Shown here: positions 1-8,063 of the stretch, piece by piece
Numbering within the stretch: the first letter of the stretch is position 1
How the letters are laid out: the number at the start of each line of letters is the position of its first letter
NCBI RefSeq assembly: GCF_002752655.1
Contig: NZ_CP023737.1
Coordinates: 1,240,001 to 1,304,000, forward strand
DNA from: Methylosinus trichosporium OB3b
Lineage (GTDB): Bacteria > Pseudomonadota > Alphaproteobacteria > Rhizobiales > Beijerinckiaceae
Length of the DNA stretch: 64,000 nucleotides
Direction: 5' to 3'
Program-made: the position numbers and the translations under genes
The notes under the pieces: generated by a model
Told to the model about the DNA's origin: nothing
The model's input: only the letters and a program-made list of their open reading frames with translations
Databases searched by the model: none

Positions 1-2
1 GC

Positions 3-605
3 GAGCAGAAGCGGATCGCGCTTCCCGACGGCTCATCGATGACCCTCAACACCGGAACCGCCGTCGCGCTGGATTTCGCCGAGGGGCGGCGGCGGGTCAG
101 CCTGCTGCGCGGCGAGGCCTATTTCGACGTGCTGCCCGATCGCGGCCGCTCGTTCGAGGTGGTTGGACGCTTCGGACAGGTCGTGGTGAAGGGCACCGCT
201 TTCTCGGTCAAGCTCGATGCGGAGGAAGACGACGTCGTGCTCGGCCGGGGCTCCGTGGATGTGGCGCGGCGCGCGCAGCCGCGCGACCATGCCGTGCTCG
301 CGCCCGGCGAAACCGTCGCGGTGACGGACGGGGCCGTGTCGCCGGTGACGCACGTCGACACGGCGCGGTCGCTGGCCTGGCTCGAGGGTCGGATCAGCTT
401 CCACGACCAGCCGCTCGCAAGAGTGCTCGACGATATCCGCCGCTATTATCCGGGACGGATCTTCGTCTTGCGTCGCGGCCTCGAGCAAATCGCCGTTTCG
501 GGAAATTATCGGCTGGATCGACCGGCCCTCATCGTCGAATCGCTCGCCGAGGCCGCCGGCGCGACGATGACCACGCTCCCCGGCGGCGTCATCATTCTAC
601 GCTGA
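3..605 (+). CDS. FecR-family anti-sigma/sigma regulator, C-terminal part (5' end outside window)
   Basis: The reading frame is open from the first bases of the window and ends at TGA 603-605, so only about 200 C-terminal residues are seen. It starts within a FecR core, with LPDGSSMTLN followed by a strand-rich segment (YFDVLPDRGRSFEV, VVVKGTAFSV) and a C-terminal part ending in a STN-like stretch. FecR proteins sit in the inner membrane, receive the signal of a ligand-loaded TonB receptor through its periplasmic STN domain and control a FecI-type ECF sigma factor. The next gene is exactly such a receptor, 108 bp downstream on the same strand. The sigma factor gene would be expected just upstream, outside the window. 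Confidence 0.85.
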   Translation, partial: EQKRIALPDGSSMTLNTGTAVALDFAEGRRRVSLLRGEAYFDVLPDRGRSFEVVGRFGQVVVKGTAFSVKLDAEEDDVVLGRGSVDVARRAQPRDHAVLAPGETVAVTDGAVSPVTHVDTARSLAWLEGRISFHDQPLARVLDDIRRYYPGRIFVLRRGLEQIAVSGNYRLDRPALIVESLAEAAGATMTTLPGGVIILR

Positions 606-713
606 GCGCGTAAATTTTTGTGAGATCGCGACGCCTTCGCGGTCTTCACGAGCAGGGCGCGTGATCGCAGGGGGCGATCGTCGCGGCCCGCTCGAGAAGA
701 CGGGAGCGTCAAG

Positions 714-3185
714 ATGATCGTGAGTTCCAGGACGAAAGCGGAGAAACAGTCGGCGGGCGTCCGGCGCCCGACGGCCCTGCTCCTGACGACGACGATCCTC
801 TGCGCCGGGGCCCTCGTCGCGACGACGGCGCGCGCGCAGGGCTCGGCGCCGACGCAGAACCGCATGGTCTCCTTCGCCATCCCGGCGCAGCCTTTGCCGG
901 CGGCGATCGACGCCTTCATCCGGGCGACCGGCTGGCAGGTCGGCTACCCCTCGCGCATCGCCGACGGCTTGACGTCCACGCCCGTGTCCGGCGCCATGCC
1001 GCCGGCGCAGGCGCTCCGCTCGCTGCTCGCCGGCACGGGGCTCGGCGTGCGCTTCACCGGCTCGACGACCGCGACGCTGACCGGGCGCAGCGCCGCGATC
1101 CCGCCGGCGGCGCTCGGCGACGCCGTGCCTCTGGACGTCATCGACGTCGGCGCGGAAGGCGCCGGCCGCGCCTATGTCGCCACCCGCAGCGTCGCCGGCG
1201 CCAAGGTCGACACGCCGCTCATCGAGACGCCGCAGACGATTTCCGTCGTGACCCGCAAGGAGCTCGACCAGCGCGCCGTGCAGGACTTCGCCGCGGCGGT
1301 CGCCTACACGCCCGGCATCGCCGTCGTCGATTATCCCGGCGGTCCGGGCGCGCCTGATTATTCGTTGCGCGGCTTCCGTGACGTCGGACTGTTCGGCGTC
1401 TACCGCGACGGCTTGCGCGCGGGCTTCAACAATTACGACACGAATTTCGAGCCGTTCGGATTGGAGCGCGTCGATGTGGTCAAGGGGCCGTCGTCGGTTC
1501 TCTACGGCCAGACGTCCCCCGGCGGACTCGTCAATTTGACCACCAAGCGGCCGACCGCGGCTCCGCTGCATGAAATCGCGCTGCAGACCGGCAGCTACGG
1601 CCGCCGTCAGATCGCCGTCGATTTCGGCGGGCCGGTCGATTCGAGCGGCGATGCGCTGTACCGCTTCACCGGCCTGTTCCGAAACGCCGGCACGCAGATC
1701 GATCATGCGCCGGACGACCGCCTCTACCTCGCCCCGTCGGTGACCCTGAGGCCGGCGGAGAAGACCGAGATCACGCTGCTCGCCAGCTATTTCAAGCTGA
1801 AGATGAGCGCGGCGGAGCAGAGCATTCCCCGCAGCGCGCTCGGCATCATCGGCACGAACGTCTATCTCGGCGTTCCGGGCCAGTCGAATTGGAATGTCGA
1901 GAACATATCGATCGGATACCGGCTCGACCACGAGCTGAATGCGGATTGGAGCCTTCGCCAGAACGCACGCTACATGCATTCGAAGGTCGATTTTCGCTAT
2001 GCCTACAGCGCCGCTTGGCCGGTGGAGCTGGTCGACGGACACTATTATCCGGTCGGACTGCAGGACCGGCCCAAGAGCACCAACACATATCTCATCGACA
2101 CCAATATTCAGGGCAGAGCGGCCACCGGCCCGGTGTCGCATACTCTGCTCGCCGGCCTCGACTACGCCTATTACACGGGCAAGGAGTCACGGCGGAACTC
2201 GCTGACGACGCTCACCATCGACGTGCTGAGTCCGGTCTATCCGACGACGAATTTCGTCTATGCCGACCCTTGGGTGGACGGGCGCAGCAATGTCGGGCAG
2301 CTCGGCGTCTATGTGCAGGATCAGCTGCGTTACGACAAATGGATTCTCACTCTCGGCGGTCGTCACGATTGGGTCGTCGGCACGGAGATCGACAATCTCG
2401 CGGGCAGCACGCAGACGACGCGCGATCAGGCGTTCACCGGCCGCGCCGGATTGGGCTATGTGTTCGACAATGGCGTCGCGCCCTACGCCAGCTATGCGAC
2501 ATCGTTTCAGCCCGTCACGGGCGTCTATGCGCCCGAGCGCGGCGGCGGCGCCTTCGAGCCGACCACCGGAATCCAATATGAGGTCGGCGTCAAATATCAG
2601 CCCGACGGCTGGAACGGCTTCCTGTCCGCATCGCTCTATGAGATCACGCAGCAGCATGTCTCGACCAATGACCCGCTCTACAGCGGCTTCACGGTGCAGC
2701 AGGGCGAGATCCGTTCGCGTGGCGTCGAACTCGAAGGCAAGGCGGAGCTGACCGAAGAGCTCAGCCTGATCGCGTCTTGGGCGCTCATCGGCGCCGAGAT
2801 CACCAAGGACAATCCCGCGGTCGGCTCGGCGACCAGTTCGGTCGGCTTGCGCCCGAAGGGCGTGCCGCGCCAGACGGCCTCGGCCTGGGGCGACTATCGC
2901 TTCAAATCGGGCGCGCTGGAAGGCCTCGGCCTCGGGCTCGGCGTCCGCTATGTCGGAACCTCCGAGAACTCCGGCAACACCGAGACCATCCCCGATTATG
3001 CGCTGGTGGACGCCGCTGTGCGCTTCGACCTCGGCGCGCTGCATCCCGATCTCGGCGGCGCGAGCCTTGCGCTCAACGTCAGCAATCTGGCCGACAGGAA
3101 ATACTATTCAGCGGGATTCTACGACAACACCGTGCTGTACGGAAATCGCCGTCAGTTCCTGGCGACGTTGAAATACGACTGGTGA
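714..3185 (+). CDS. TonB-dependent siderophore receptor with N-terminal STN signalling domain
   Basis: 823 aa outer-membrane receptor. Residues 1-42 form a signal peptide (hydrophobic LLLTTTILCAGALVA, then ARAQ). Residues about 50-120 are an STN (secretin/TonB N-terminal) domain of the FecA/FpvA type (VSFAIPAQPLPAAIDAF). A plug domain follows (PQTISVVTRKELDQ, VDVVKGPSSVLYGQTSPGG), then a 22-strand type barrel ending in the aromatic terminus LKYDW. Length and order are typical of transducing ferric-siderophore receptors. The STN domain together with the upstream FecR predicts cell-surface signalling that switches on the receptor when the siderophore is bound. The ligand cannot be named from sequence. 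ATG 714 follows GGGAGCG. Confidence 0.93.
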   Translation: MIVSSRTKAEKQSAGVRRPTALLLTTTILCAGALVATTARAQGSAPTQNRMVSFAIPAQPLPAAIDAFIRATGWQVGYPSRIADGLTSTPVSGAMPPAQALRSLLAGTGLGVRFTGSTTATLTGRSAAIPPAALGDAVPLDVIDVGAEGAGRAYVATRSVAGAKVDTPLIETPQTISVVTRKELDQRAVQDFAAAVAYTPGIAVVDYPGGPGAPDYSLRGFRDVGLFGVYRDGLRAGFNNYDTNFEPFGLERVDVVKGPSSVLYGQTSPGGLVNLTTKRPTAAPLHEIALQTGSYGRRQIAVDFGGPVDSSGDALYRFTGLFRNAGTQIDHAPDDRLYLAPSVTLRPAEKTEITLLASYFKLKMSAAEQSIPRSALGIIGTNVYLGVPGQSNWNVENISIGYRLDHELNADWSLRQNARYMHSKVDFRYAYSAAWPVELVDGHYYPVGLQDRPKSTNTYLIDTNIQGRAATGPVSHTLLAGLDYAYYTGKESRRNSLTTLTIDVLSPVYPTTNFVYADPWVDGRSNVGQLGVYVQDQLRYDKWILTLGGRHDWVVGTEIDNLAGSTQTTRDQAFTGRAGLGYVFDNGVAPYASYATSFQPVTGVYAPERGGGAFEPTTGIQYEVGVKYQPDGWNGFLSASLYEITQQHVSTNDPLYSGFTVQQGEIRSRGVELEGKAELTEELSLIASWALIGAEITKDNPAVGSATSSVGLRPKGVPRQTASAWGDYRFKSGALEGLGLGLGVRYVGTSENSGNTETIPDYALVDAAVRFDLGALHPDLGGASLALNVSNLADRKYYSAGFYDNTVLYGNRRQFLATLKYDW

Positions 3186-3203
3186 GGCGAAGAGCGCGCG
3201 CCG

Positions 3204-3695
3204 TCACAGCTCGCAGCGCATGGTCAGCGCCGCCAACCGCTCGCCGGAGGGATGCTTATAATAATTCTCGCGCCGACCGATCGTCTGAAAGCCGAGGCGC
3301 TCATAGAGCTTCAGCGCCGCGGCGTTGTCCTCGCCGACCTCGAGGAAGACGAGGCGCGCGCCGCCGCGCTCGAGATTGGTGAGATGAGCGGCGAGCAGCT
3401 CGCGGCCGAGCCCCGCGCCGCGACGCTTCGGATCGACGGCGAAGGTCAAAATCTCGGCGTCCGGCGGCAGCAGCCGCGAGAGCGCCATGCCGCCGACCTC
3501 GTCCTTCAGCAGCTTGTCGTTGAAGGCCCCGTCGGCGAGCACATTCGACTCGGTCAGCATGGTCTCGAAATCGATCTTCGACCAGGGAAAGGCGAAGGAG
3601 GCGGCATGGAGGCGCGCGCAATCGGCGGCGTGCTCCGCGCCGATCGGGCGGATGGCGAAGCGCGGCTTGGGAAAGAGGTTCGACAACAGATACAT
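3204..3695 (-). CDS. rimI: Ribosomal protein S18-alanine N-acetyltransferase (GNAT)
   Basis: 163 aa GNAT acetyltransferase. The acetyl-CoA binding segment is visible as FAVDPKRRGAGLGRELL (about residues 86-102), followed by LEVGEDNAAALKLYERLGF, the usual RimI-like C-terminal half, and a YYKHPSGERLAALTM tail close to the RimI signature. It is predicted to acetylate the N-terminal alanine of ribosomal protein S18, although some alphaproteobacterial homologues may have other targets. It lies 9 bp after tsaB on the same strand, the conserved tsaB-rimI arrangement. Confidence 0.85.
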   Translation of the reverse strand: MYLLSNLFPKPRFAIRPIGAEHAADCARLHAASFAFPWSKIDFETMLTESNVLADGAFNDKLLKDEVGGMALSRLLPPDAEILTFAVDPKRRGAGLGRELLAAHLTNLERGGARLVFLEVGEDNAAALKLYERLGFQTIGRRENYYKHPSGERLAALTMRCEL

Positions 3696-3704
3696 CCGAC
3701 GTGC

Positions 3705-4394
3705 TCAGGCGCCGATGGAGGCGTCGGCGGCGCCGCGGCCCTGGGGCTTGGCGTCGGGCGCCTTCAGATAGAGCGGACGCGCCGGGGCCGTGTCGGGATT
3801 GGCGGCGAGGCCGAGGCGGGCGACGAGGGCGATGTCCGGCGCGGCGCGCGCATCGGCGATCTCGGCGACGACGCCGGAGGCGCGCGCCTCGGCGGCGAGC
3901 AGCGGCGCGCCGGAGCCGACGAGCTTCAGCGGACCGTCGCCGAGCGCCCGCAGCGCCTCATGCGCGCCGACGCGGCGCGGCGTCAGCAGCGTGCGCCCGT
4001 CAGGGCCATAGGCGGTCACATAGACATGGCCATGGCGCGCGTCGACGGCCGCCGCCACCACGCCGTCGAAAGGCTCGAGAATATGCGGCGCCGCCAGCGC
4101 CGCCAGCGTCGACACGCCGACGACGGGAACGCGCAGCGCCAGCGCAATGGCCTGGCCGGCGGCGAGGCCGATGCGGATGCCGGTGAAGGAGCCGGGGCCG
4201 ACGGTGACGGCGACGCGGTCGATCGAGGCGAAGCCGCCGCCCGCCGCGACGACGCGCTCGAGCAGCGGCAGCAGCGCCTCCGCATGGCCACGCTCCATCG
4301 CCGCCGACTCGCAGGAGAGTGGCGCAGCGACATCGGAATCGATCACGCAGGCGGAGACGGCGGGCAGCGCCGTGTCGATGGCGAGGAGTTTCAT
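3705..4394 (-). CDS. tsaB: tRNA threonylcarbamoyladenosine biosynthesis protein TsaB
   Basis: 229 aa. The N-terminus MKLLAIDTALPAVSACVID and the segment VTVGPGSFTGIRIGLAAGQA (about residues 64-83) are the hallmarks of the TsaB/YeaZ branch of the ASKHA fold. TsaB pairs with TsaD and TsaE to attach threonylcarbamoyl to A37 of ANN-decoding tRNAs in the cytoplasm. The tandem with rimI is conserved in many proteobacteria and indicates co-transcription on the minus strand. Length is normal for the family. Confidence 0.92.
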   Translation of the reverse strand: MKLLAIDTALPAVSACVIDSDVAAPLSCESAAMERGHAEALLPLLERVVAAGGGFASIDRVAVTVGPGSFTGIRIGLAAGQAIALALRVPVVGVSTLAALAAPHILEPFDGVVAAAVDARHGHVYVTAYGPDGRTLLTPRRVGAHEALRALGDGPLKLVGSGAPLLAAEARASGVVAEIADARAAPDIALVARLGLAANPDTAPARPLYLKAPDAKPQGRGAADASIGA

Positions 4395-4438
4395 CGGCGC
4401 CGATTATGCCGTTTTTCGCGCGCCGATCAACGCGGGTC

Positions 4439-4990
4439 TCACACCTGCTCGACGCTTCGCACCTGCGGCACATAATGGCGCAACAGATTCTCGACGCCGT
4501 TCTTCAAGGTCGCCGAGGAGGACGGGCAGCCCGAGCAGGAGCCTTTCATGGCGAGATAGACGATTCCGTCGCGAAAGCCGCGAAAGGCGATGTCGCCGCC
4601 GTCCCGCGCCACCGCCGGGGTCACGCGGGTGACGAGCAGCTCCTTCAGCGTCGCGACGAGCTCCGCATCGGCGGGATCGAAGAACTCGGCCGGAGCGGCC
4701 TCGCCCTCATCGAGGACAATGGGCGCGCCGGAGGTGAAATGCTCCATGATGGTGCCGAGCACGGCGGGCTTCAGATGCGCCCATTCGGCGTCCGCCTTGG
4801 TGACGGAGACGAAATCGGGACCGAACATCACCGCCTCGACGCCGTTGATGGCGAGCAGCGCGCCGGCGAGCGGCGAGGCGGCGGCGGCCTGCGCATCGCG
4901 AAACTCGCGCGCGCCCGCGGCGAGCACGGGCCGTCCGGGCAGGAACTTCAGCGTGGAAGGGTTGGGGGTGGACTCGGTCTGGATGAACAT
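4439..4990 (-). CDS. NifU-like Fe-S cluster scaffold/carrier (Nfu type)
   Basis: 183 aa with the two-domain Nfu layout. The N-terminal Nfu_N domain begins MFIQTESTPNPSTLKFLPG. The C-terminal NifU domain carries the CxxC cluster site in MKGSCSGCPSSSATLKNGVE (about residues 152-171). It carries Fe-S clusters to client apoproteins. It is upstream of tsaB-rimI on the same strand with a 44-bp gap, so it may share their transcript. Alphaproteobacterial genomes usually hold one such housekeeping Nfu. Confidence 0.92.
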   Translation of the reverse strand: MFIQTESTPNPSTLKFLPGRPVLAAGAREFRDAQAAAASPLAGALLAINGVEAVMFGPDFVSVTKADAEWAHLKPAVLGTIMEHFTSGAPIVLDEGEAAPAEFFDPADAELVATLKELLVTRVTPAVARDGGDIAFRGFRDGIVYLAMKGSCSGCPSSSATLKNGVENLLRHYVPQVRSVEQV

Positions 4991-5396
4991 GAGGTCTGCT
5001 CCGCAGCGTCCGGTTCAAGGCCGGCGTGGCGATAAGGCGCTCTGTCTAACATGAAATAGGGAGCGCTGCAGCAAGGAGGGAGAGAATGGGAGGGATCGAG
5101 TGAAGGATAAGATCCCCGACCCTCGTCCAGAGGAGCCGCTTAGGCGGCGTCTCGAAGGGCGGCCGTGGAGCGAAGGCTTTAATCCCCCCACTCCCCGTCC
5201 CCTCGTGCGGCCGGCGGCTTGCCTCGTTCTACCGCGTCACGAGAAGCCGCAACGATTGGGGCGGCGTCATTGCGAGGAGCGAAGCGATGAAGCAATCCAG
5301 AGCGGCCGCGCGGCTCTGGATTGCTTCGCTTCGCGCGCAATGACGGCCCCGTTTACATTGGGTTACATCACGATATCGGTAAGTGACGCAGGAGAG
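4991..5396. other. Intergenic region, about 400 bp
   Basis: No convincing gene is seen. It holds the promoter side of the minus-strand Nfu gene, a purine-rich stretch near 5070-5100 and, in its second half, the long palindromic repeat listed at 5265-5345. Plus-strand open frames crossing it lack a ribosome-binding site and overlap the L,D-transpeptidase gene. Confidence 0.5.
5265..5345. repeat. Palindromic intergenic repeat, family A, copy 1
   Basis: The left arm begins GTCATTGCGAGGAGCGAAGC and contains GAAGCAATCCAGAGC. The right arm is its near-perfect reverse complement, ending CGCGCAATGAC. The centre is GC-rich. Related copies lie at 7128-7207 and 46111-46191. An RNA copy would fold into one long hairpin. 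Such elements are common in alphaproteobacterial intergenic DNA. Confidence 0.85.
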
Positions 5397-6107
5397 CTAG
5401 GCGGGCAGCATGATCACCTTCGTCTTGATCGGCGTTCGCGCATAGAGGTCGATCATGTCCTGGCTGAGGAGGCCGGTGCAGCCGCTGGTGATGCCGGCGC
5501 CGATCGTCTCGGGGTCGCTGGTGCTGTAGATCGTGTAGACCGTGTAGACGCCGTTCTTATAGAGATAGAGCGCGCGGGCGCCGAGCGGATTGTCCAGACC
5601 TCCCGGCATGCCGCCGGCATATTGGCGCGCCTCCGGCTGGCGCGCGATCATCTCCTTGGGCGGCGTCCAAATGGGCCATTCGGCCTTGCGCCCGACATAG
5701 ACCTCGCCGCTCCACAGGAAGCCGGAGCGGCCGACATTGGCGCCGTAGCGCGTGGCCACACCGTCGCCTTCGATGCGGTAGAGATGATATTTGCCGGGAT
5801 CGATGACGATCGTGCCGGGCGCTTCTTTGGAGTCGTAGCGCACCGTCTGGCGAAAATACTTCGGGTCCATCTTGCTGACATCGACAGCCGGTATCGGGAA
5901 TTTCTCGCTCGGGACCGGCGCGTAGAGCTTTGCCGCCTCGGCGCGGCGCATGCCGTCGGTGTCCACGCAACCGGCGAGCCCCAGCGCGCCGAGACCGACG
6001 GTAGAGCCGAACAGAAACGACCGGCGGTCGAGACTCGCCGACCCGAACTCAAGCAGAGCCCGCTCGCTTCTTTTGCCGACGTCGGCATTCCCATCGTCCA
6101 TGATCAT
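5397..6107 (-). CDS. L,D-transpeptidase-like (YkuD-fold) exported protein with altered active site
   Basis: About 236 aa from the chosen ATG at 6107; starts at 6167, 6125 and 6101 are also possible, and none has a strong ribosome-binding site. A Tat-like/lipoprotein export signal is visible (LDRRSFLFGSTVGLG, then LAGC). The rest matches the alphaproteobacterial YkuD family, including VGRSGFLWSGEVYVGRKAEWP-type strands and the C-terminal TSGCTGLLSQDMIDLYART containing the nucleophile cysteine. The odd point is that the usual RIHGT segment holding the catalytic histidine reads TIYST, and the usual GCIR reads GCTG. It may be inactive or use a different base. Confidence 0.8.
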   Translation of the reverse strand: MIMDDGNADVGKRSERALLEFGSASLDRRSFLFGSTVGLGALGLAGCVDTDGMRRAEAAKLYAPVPSEKFPIPAVDVSKMDPKYFRQTVRYDSKEAPGTIVIDPGKYHLYRIEGDGVATRYGANVGRSGFLWSGEVYVGRKAEWPIWTPPKEMIARQPEARQYAGGMPGGLDNPLGARALYLYKNGVYTVYTIYSTSDPETIGAGITSGCTGLLSQDMIDLYARTPIKTKVIMLPA

Positions 6108-6265
6108 GACTTTGAAGCTTCCCATACGCGGTATGCCGTGGAGAAATGTCTCTCGGCATCCCATCACTTGCTTTCGGGAAGATTAAAGAATGTCGTTTGT
6201 CGTGTCGAGTTCGATTAAGCGTTTGTCCTTACGGGTGAGCCGAGCCACGATCGAGGACCGGCCCG

Positions 6266-6685
6266 CTACCGCGCCAGCCGCCCCGGCGTCCATCCGCGCC
6301 GACGCCGCCCCTCGCGCTCCGCACGCGTCTCGGCGTCGAAATCCGTGATCACCGGCGCCGCCGAAAAAGCGTCGCGCTCGTCGAGCGCATTGACGTTGAC
6401 GACGCCGAAGAGATGATCGCCATCGATCCAGCTCGCCGCGACGAAGCAGCCGCAGCGCGGGCAGAGATGGAAATCGGTGATTCCCATTCCGAACCGATAG
6501 GGCGTCGCCTCGCGCGGCGCAGCGATCTCCAGCCATCCCTTCGGATCGGATATCACGCGGGCGGCGTGGCGCAGGCAGAACCCGCAGGAATCGCGGCGGG
6601 GAACGAACTCGCTCGGCGCCAGCGTCGTGCGCAGGCGGACGCCGAGCGAGCCGCAGTGACAGCTTCCCGAAAAGACTCGAGTCAT
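6266..6685 (-). CDS. GFA-family (CENP-V/GFA domain) zinc-binding protein
   Basis: 139 aa. The zinc-site cysteines of the GFA fold are visible: CHC at residues 9-11, CGFC around 34-37 and CPRC around 74-77. GFA proteins were named after glutathione-dependent formaldehyde activation, but most members have no proven reaction. In a methylotroph-like genome a link to formaldehyde is tempting, but the neighbours do not support it directly. It is transcribed towards the L,D-transpeptidase-like gene, with no close operon partner. Confidence 0.8.
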   Translation of the reverse strand: MTRVFSGSCHCGSLGVRLRTTLAPSEFVPRRDSCGFCLRHAARVISDPKGWLEIAAPREATPYRFGMGITDFHLCPRCGCFVAASWIDGDHLFGVVNVNALDERDAFSAAPVITDFDAETRAEREGRRRRGWTPGRLAR

Positions 6686-6855
6686 GAGCGACGTCTCCCT
6701 CTACCGCGCGAAAAATGATCCCTATCACGGCTCGGGCGTCGCCATGCTGCGGAAAGCGCCGATGTTTTCACGCTTTCCGGCGGCTACGGACTCGGGTAGA
6801 ACGTCGATATTGGCAGTGCGTTTTTCGGGTCGGACATATTGGGCAGGAGCATAGG

Positions 6856-7077
6856 ATGAGGGCCATTCGAGCCAGAAGCAAAACGGCCGTCGCGGCGTTC
6901 GATGTCGAGACGTTCATGGAAAATCTCGCGAGCAAGGGCGTTGTGCTGGGGCTCTATTGCGACGCCTTCGTCCGCGCCTCGCGCACCGCCGAGCTTTCCG
7001 ACGAGGATCACGCGGCCTTGGCCACGCACAAATCGGAAATCGTCAAATTCCTATTGTGCAATATGAAGCCGGTGTAG
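6856..7077 (+). CDS. Small stand-alone protein resembling a TubC N-terminal docking domain
   Basis: 73 aa; ATG 6856 follows CAGGAGCATAG. Residues about 16-68 fit the TubC_N pattern of nonribosomal peptide/polyketide synthetases. They have an opening helix (VETFMENLASKGVVL), a short hairpin region (YCDAFVRASRTAELS), then two helices (DEDHAALATHKSEIVKFLL). The usual helical LLxxLxxxGIxL start and the L..hK.eLl.lL end are both recognisable. In synthetases this domain sits at protein N-termini and pairs modules. Here it is the entire protein, with no synthetase nearby. The assignment rests on pattern resemblance only; a generic helical hypothetical is the alternative. Confidence 0.55.
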   Translation: MRAIRARSKTAVAAFDVETFMENLASKGVVLGLYCDAFVRASRTAELSDEDHAALATHKSEIVKFLLCNMKPV

Positions 7078-7127
7078 GAGCCGAGCCTCGACCGATTCTC
7101 GACGCATGAGCCAGCGCAAGCCGGGAC

Positions 7128-7207
7128 CGTCGTTGCGAGCGGAGCGAAGCAATCCAGCGTCGCGGGGCGGCCCCGCGATCGCTTCGTCGCTTCGCTCCTC
7201 ACAATAG
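7128..7207. repeat. Palindromic intergenic repeat, family A, copy 2
   Basis: Arms CGTTGCGAGCGGAGCGAAGC and CTTCGCTCCTCACAATAG flank a GC-rich centre (GGGGCGGCCCC). It lies directly downstream of mosA and downstream of the small TubC-like gene, between convergent transcripts. A hairpin here could end transcripts from both sides, but no T-run is seen. Confidence 0.8.
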
Positions 7208-7226
7208 GGGTCTCGTCGCGCGCCCC

Positions 7227-8057
7227 CTACTCCGCTTTCGCGCTCGTGTGGATGATCGTTCCCACATGCTCGCCGCGCAGCGCCGCGGTGAGGCGGCCGG
7301 GGACGAGGCCGTTCACCACCTGCACGCGCTCGATATGGCGCGCGGTCGCCATCACCTCGAGCAGCGCGCGGTCGAAGGGCAGCGGGGCCTTTTGCTTCGC
7401 GAGCTCGGCAGCAGTGGTCTCGGCGATGAGCTTCGCCTTTTTCCCGTCCGCCCCCTTGGGATCGGCCGTATAGACCCCGTCCACATCTTCCACGATCGTC
7501 AGCCCGGCCGCGCCATAGGCGTCGGCGAGCAGGAAGGCGCCAGTGTCGGCGCGATGCGACGGGATGCGCGAGATCGGGAACTCGTAGTGGTGATAGGGCG
7601 GAAAGGCGCTGCCCACCACCGCCCGCGCCGCGGTCAGATGAATCGCGAGCTGCTTGGCGATGGTCGGATGCTCCACATAGGAGACGCCCTCCGGCGCCAG
7701 CAGCGAGGCGAGCATATGGCCGTTCTGGCCCGCCTCGTTCGCGGCGAGCGGCGCGAGCGAGCCGACCGGCAGGCCGAGATCGAGGCCGACGCCATAGAGG
7801 TGGCGGGCGCGAATGCCCGCGCCTGTCAGAATCAGCAGACGATGCTCGGGCAGAAGCTTGCGGATCTCGTCGACGATGGGGAGAATCGCCTCGGCGCCGC
7901 GATCCATGATGGAGCGGCCGCCGATCTTCACCACCTGCAGCCATGGCAGAAGGCGGATCGGGCGCCGCCCGGCGACCGGGCGGGTGAGATCGCCGTCGAG
8001 CAGGGTCTGGCGCGCGAGCGGCGAGGCGACGTGCTTGATGCTGTCGGTGTCGGTCAT
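7227..8057 (-). CDS. mosA: Molybdenum storage protein subunit alpha
   Basis: 276 aa, amino-acid-kinase fold. The protein is close to MosA of Azotobacter vinelandii through its whole length. It has the same opening ([14 protein letters not shown]), the phosphate/nucleotide segment [56 protein letters not shown] and the tail [20 protein letters not shown]. MosA and MosB form a hollow heterohexamer that packs polynuclear molybdenum or tungsten oxide clusters at the expense of ATP. It lies 6 bp downstream of mosB in the same orientation and is presumably translated from the same mRNA. Confidence 0.95.
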   Translation of the reverse strand: MTDTDSIKHVASPLARQTLLDGDLTRPVAGRRPIRLLPWLQVVKIGGRSIMDRGAEAILPIVDEIRKLLPEHRLLILTGAGIRARHLYGVGLDLGLPVGSLAPLAANEAGQNGHMLASLLAPEGVSYVEHPTIAKQLAIHLTAARAVVGSAFPPYHHYEFPISRIPSHRADTGAFLLADAYGAAGLTIVEDVDGVYTADPKGADGKKAKLIAETTAAELAKQKAPLPFDRALLEVMATARHIERVQVVNGLVPGRLTAALRGEHVGTIIHTSAKAE

Positions 8058-8063
8058 GATCTT

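Noticed and set aside
606-713. Riboswitch in front of the TonB receptor
   Set aside because: The leader is short and shows no B12-box or other known riboswitch motif; FecR signalling explains its control.
5265-5345. CRISPR-like repeat array
   Set aside because: The repeats are single dispersed palindromes, not direct repeats with regular spacers; no cas genes are present.
5100-6218. Plus-strand frame of 372 residues across the family A repeat
   Set aside because: It starts in repeat DNA and runs opposite the L,D-transpeptidase-like gene, with no protein family.
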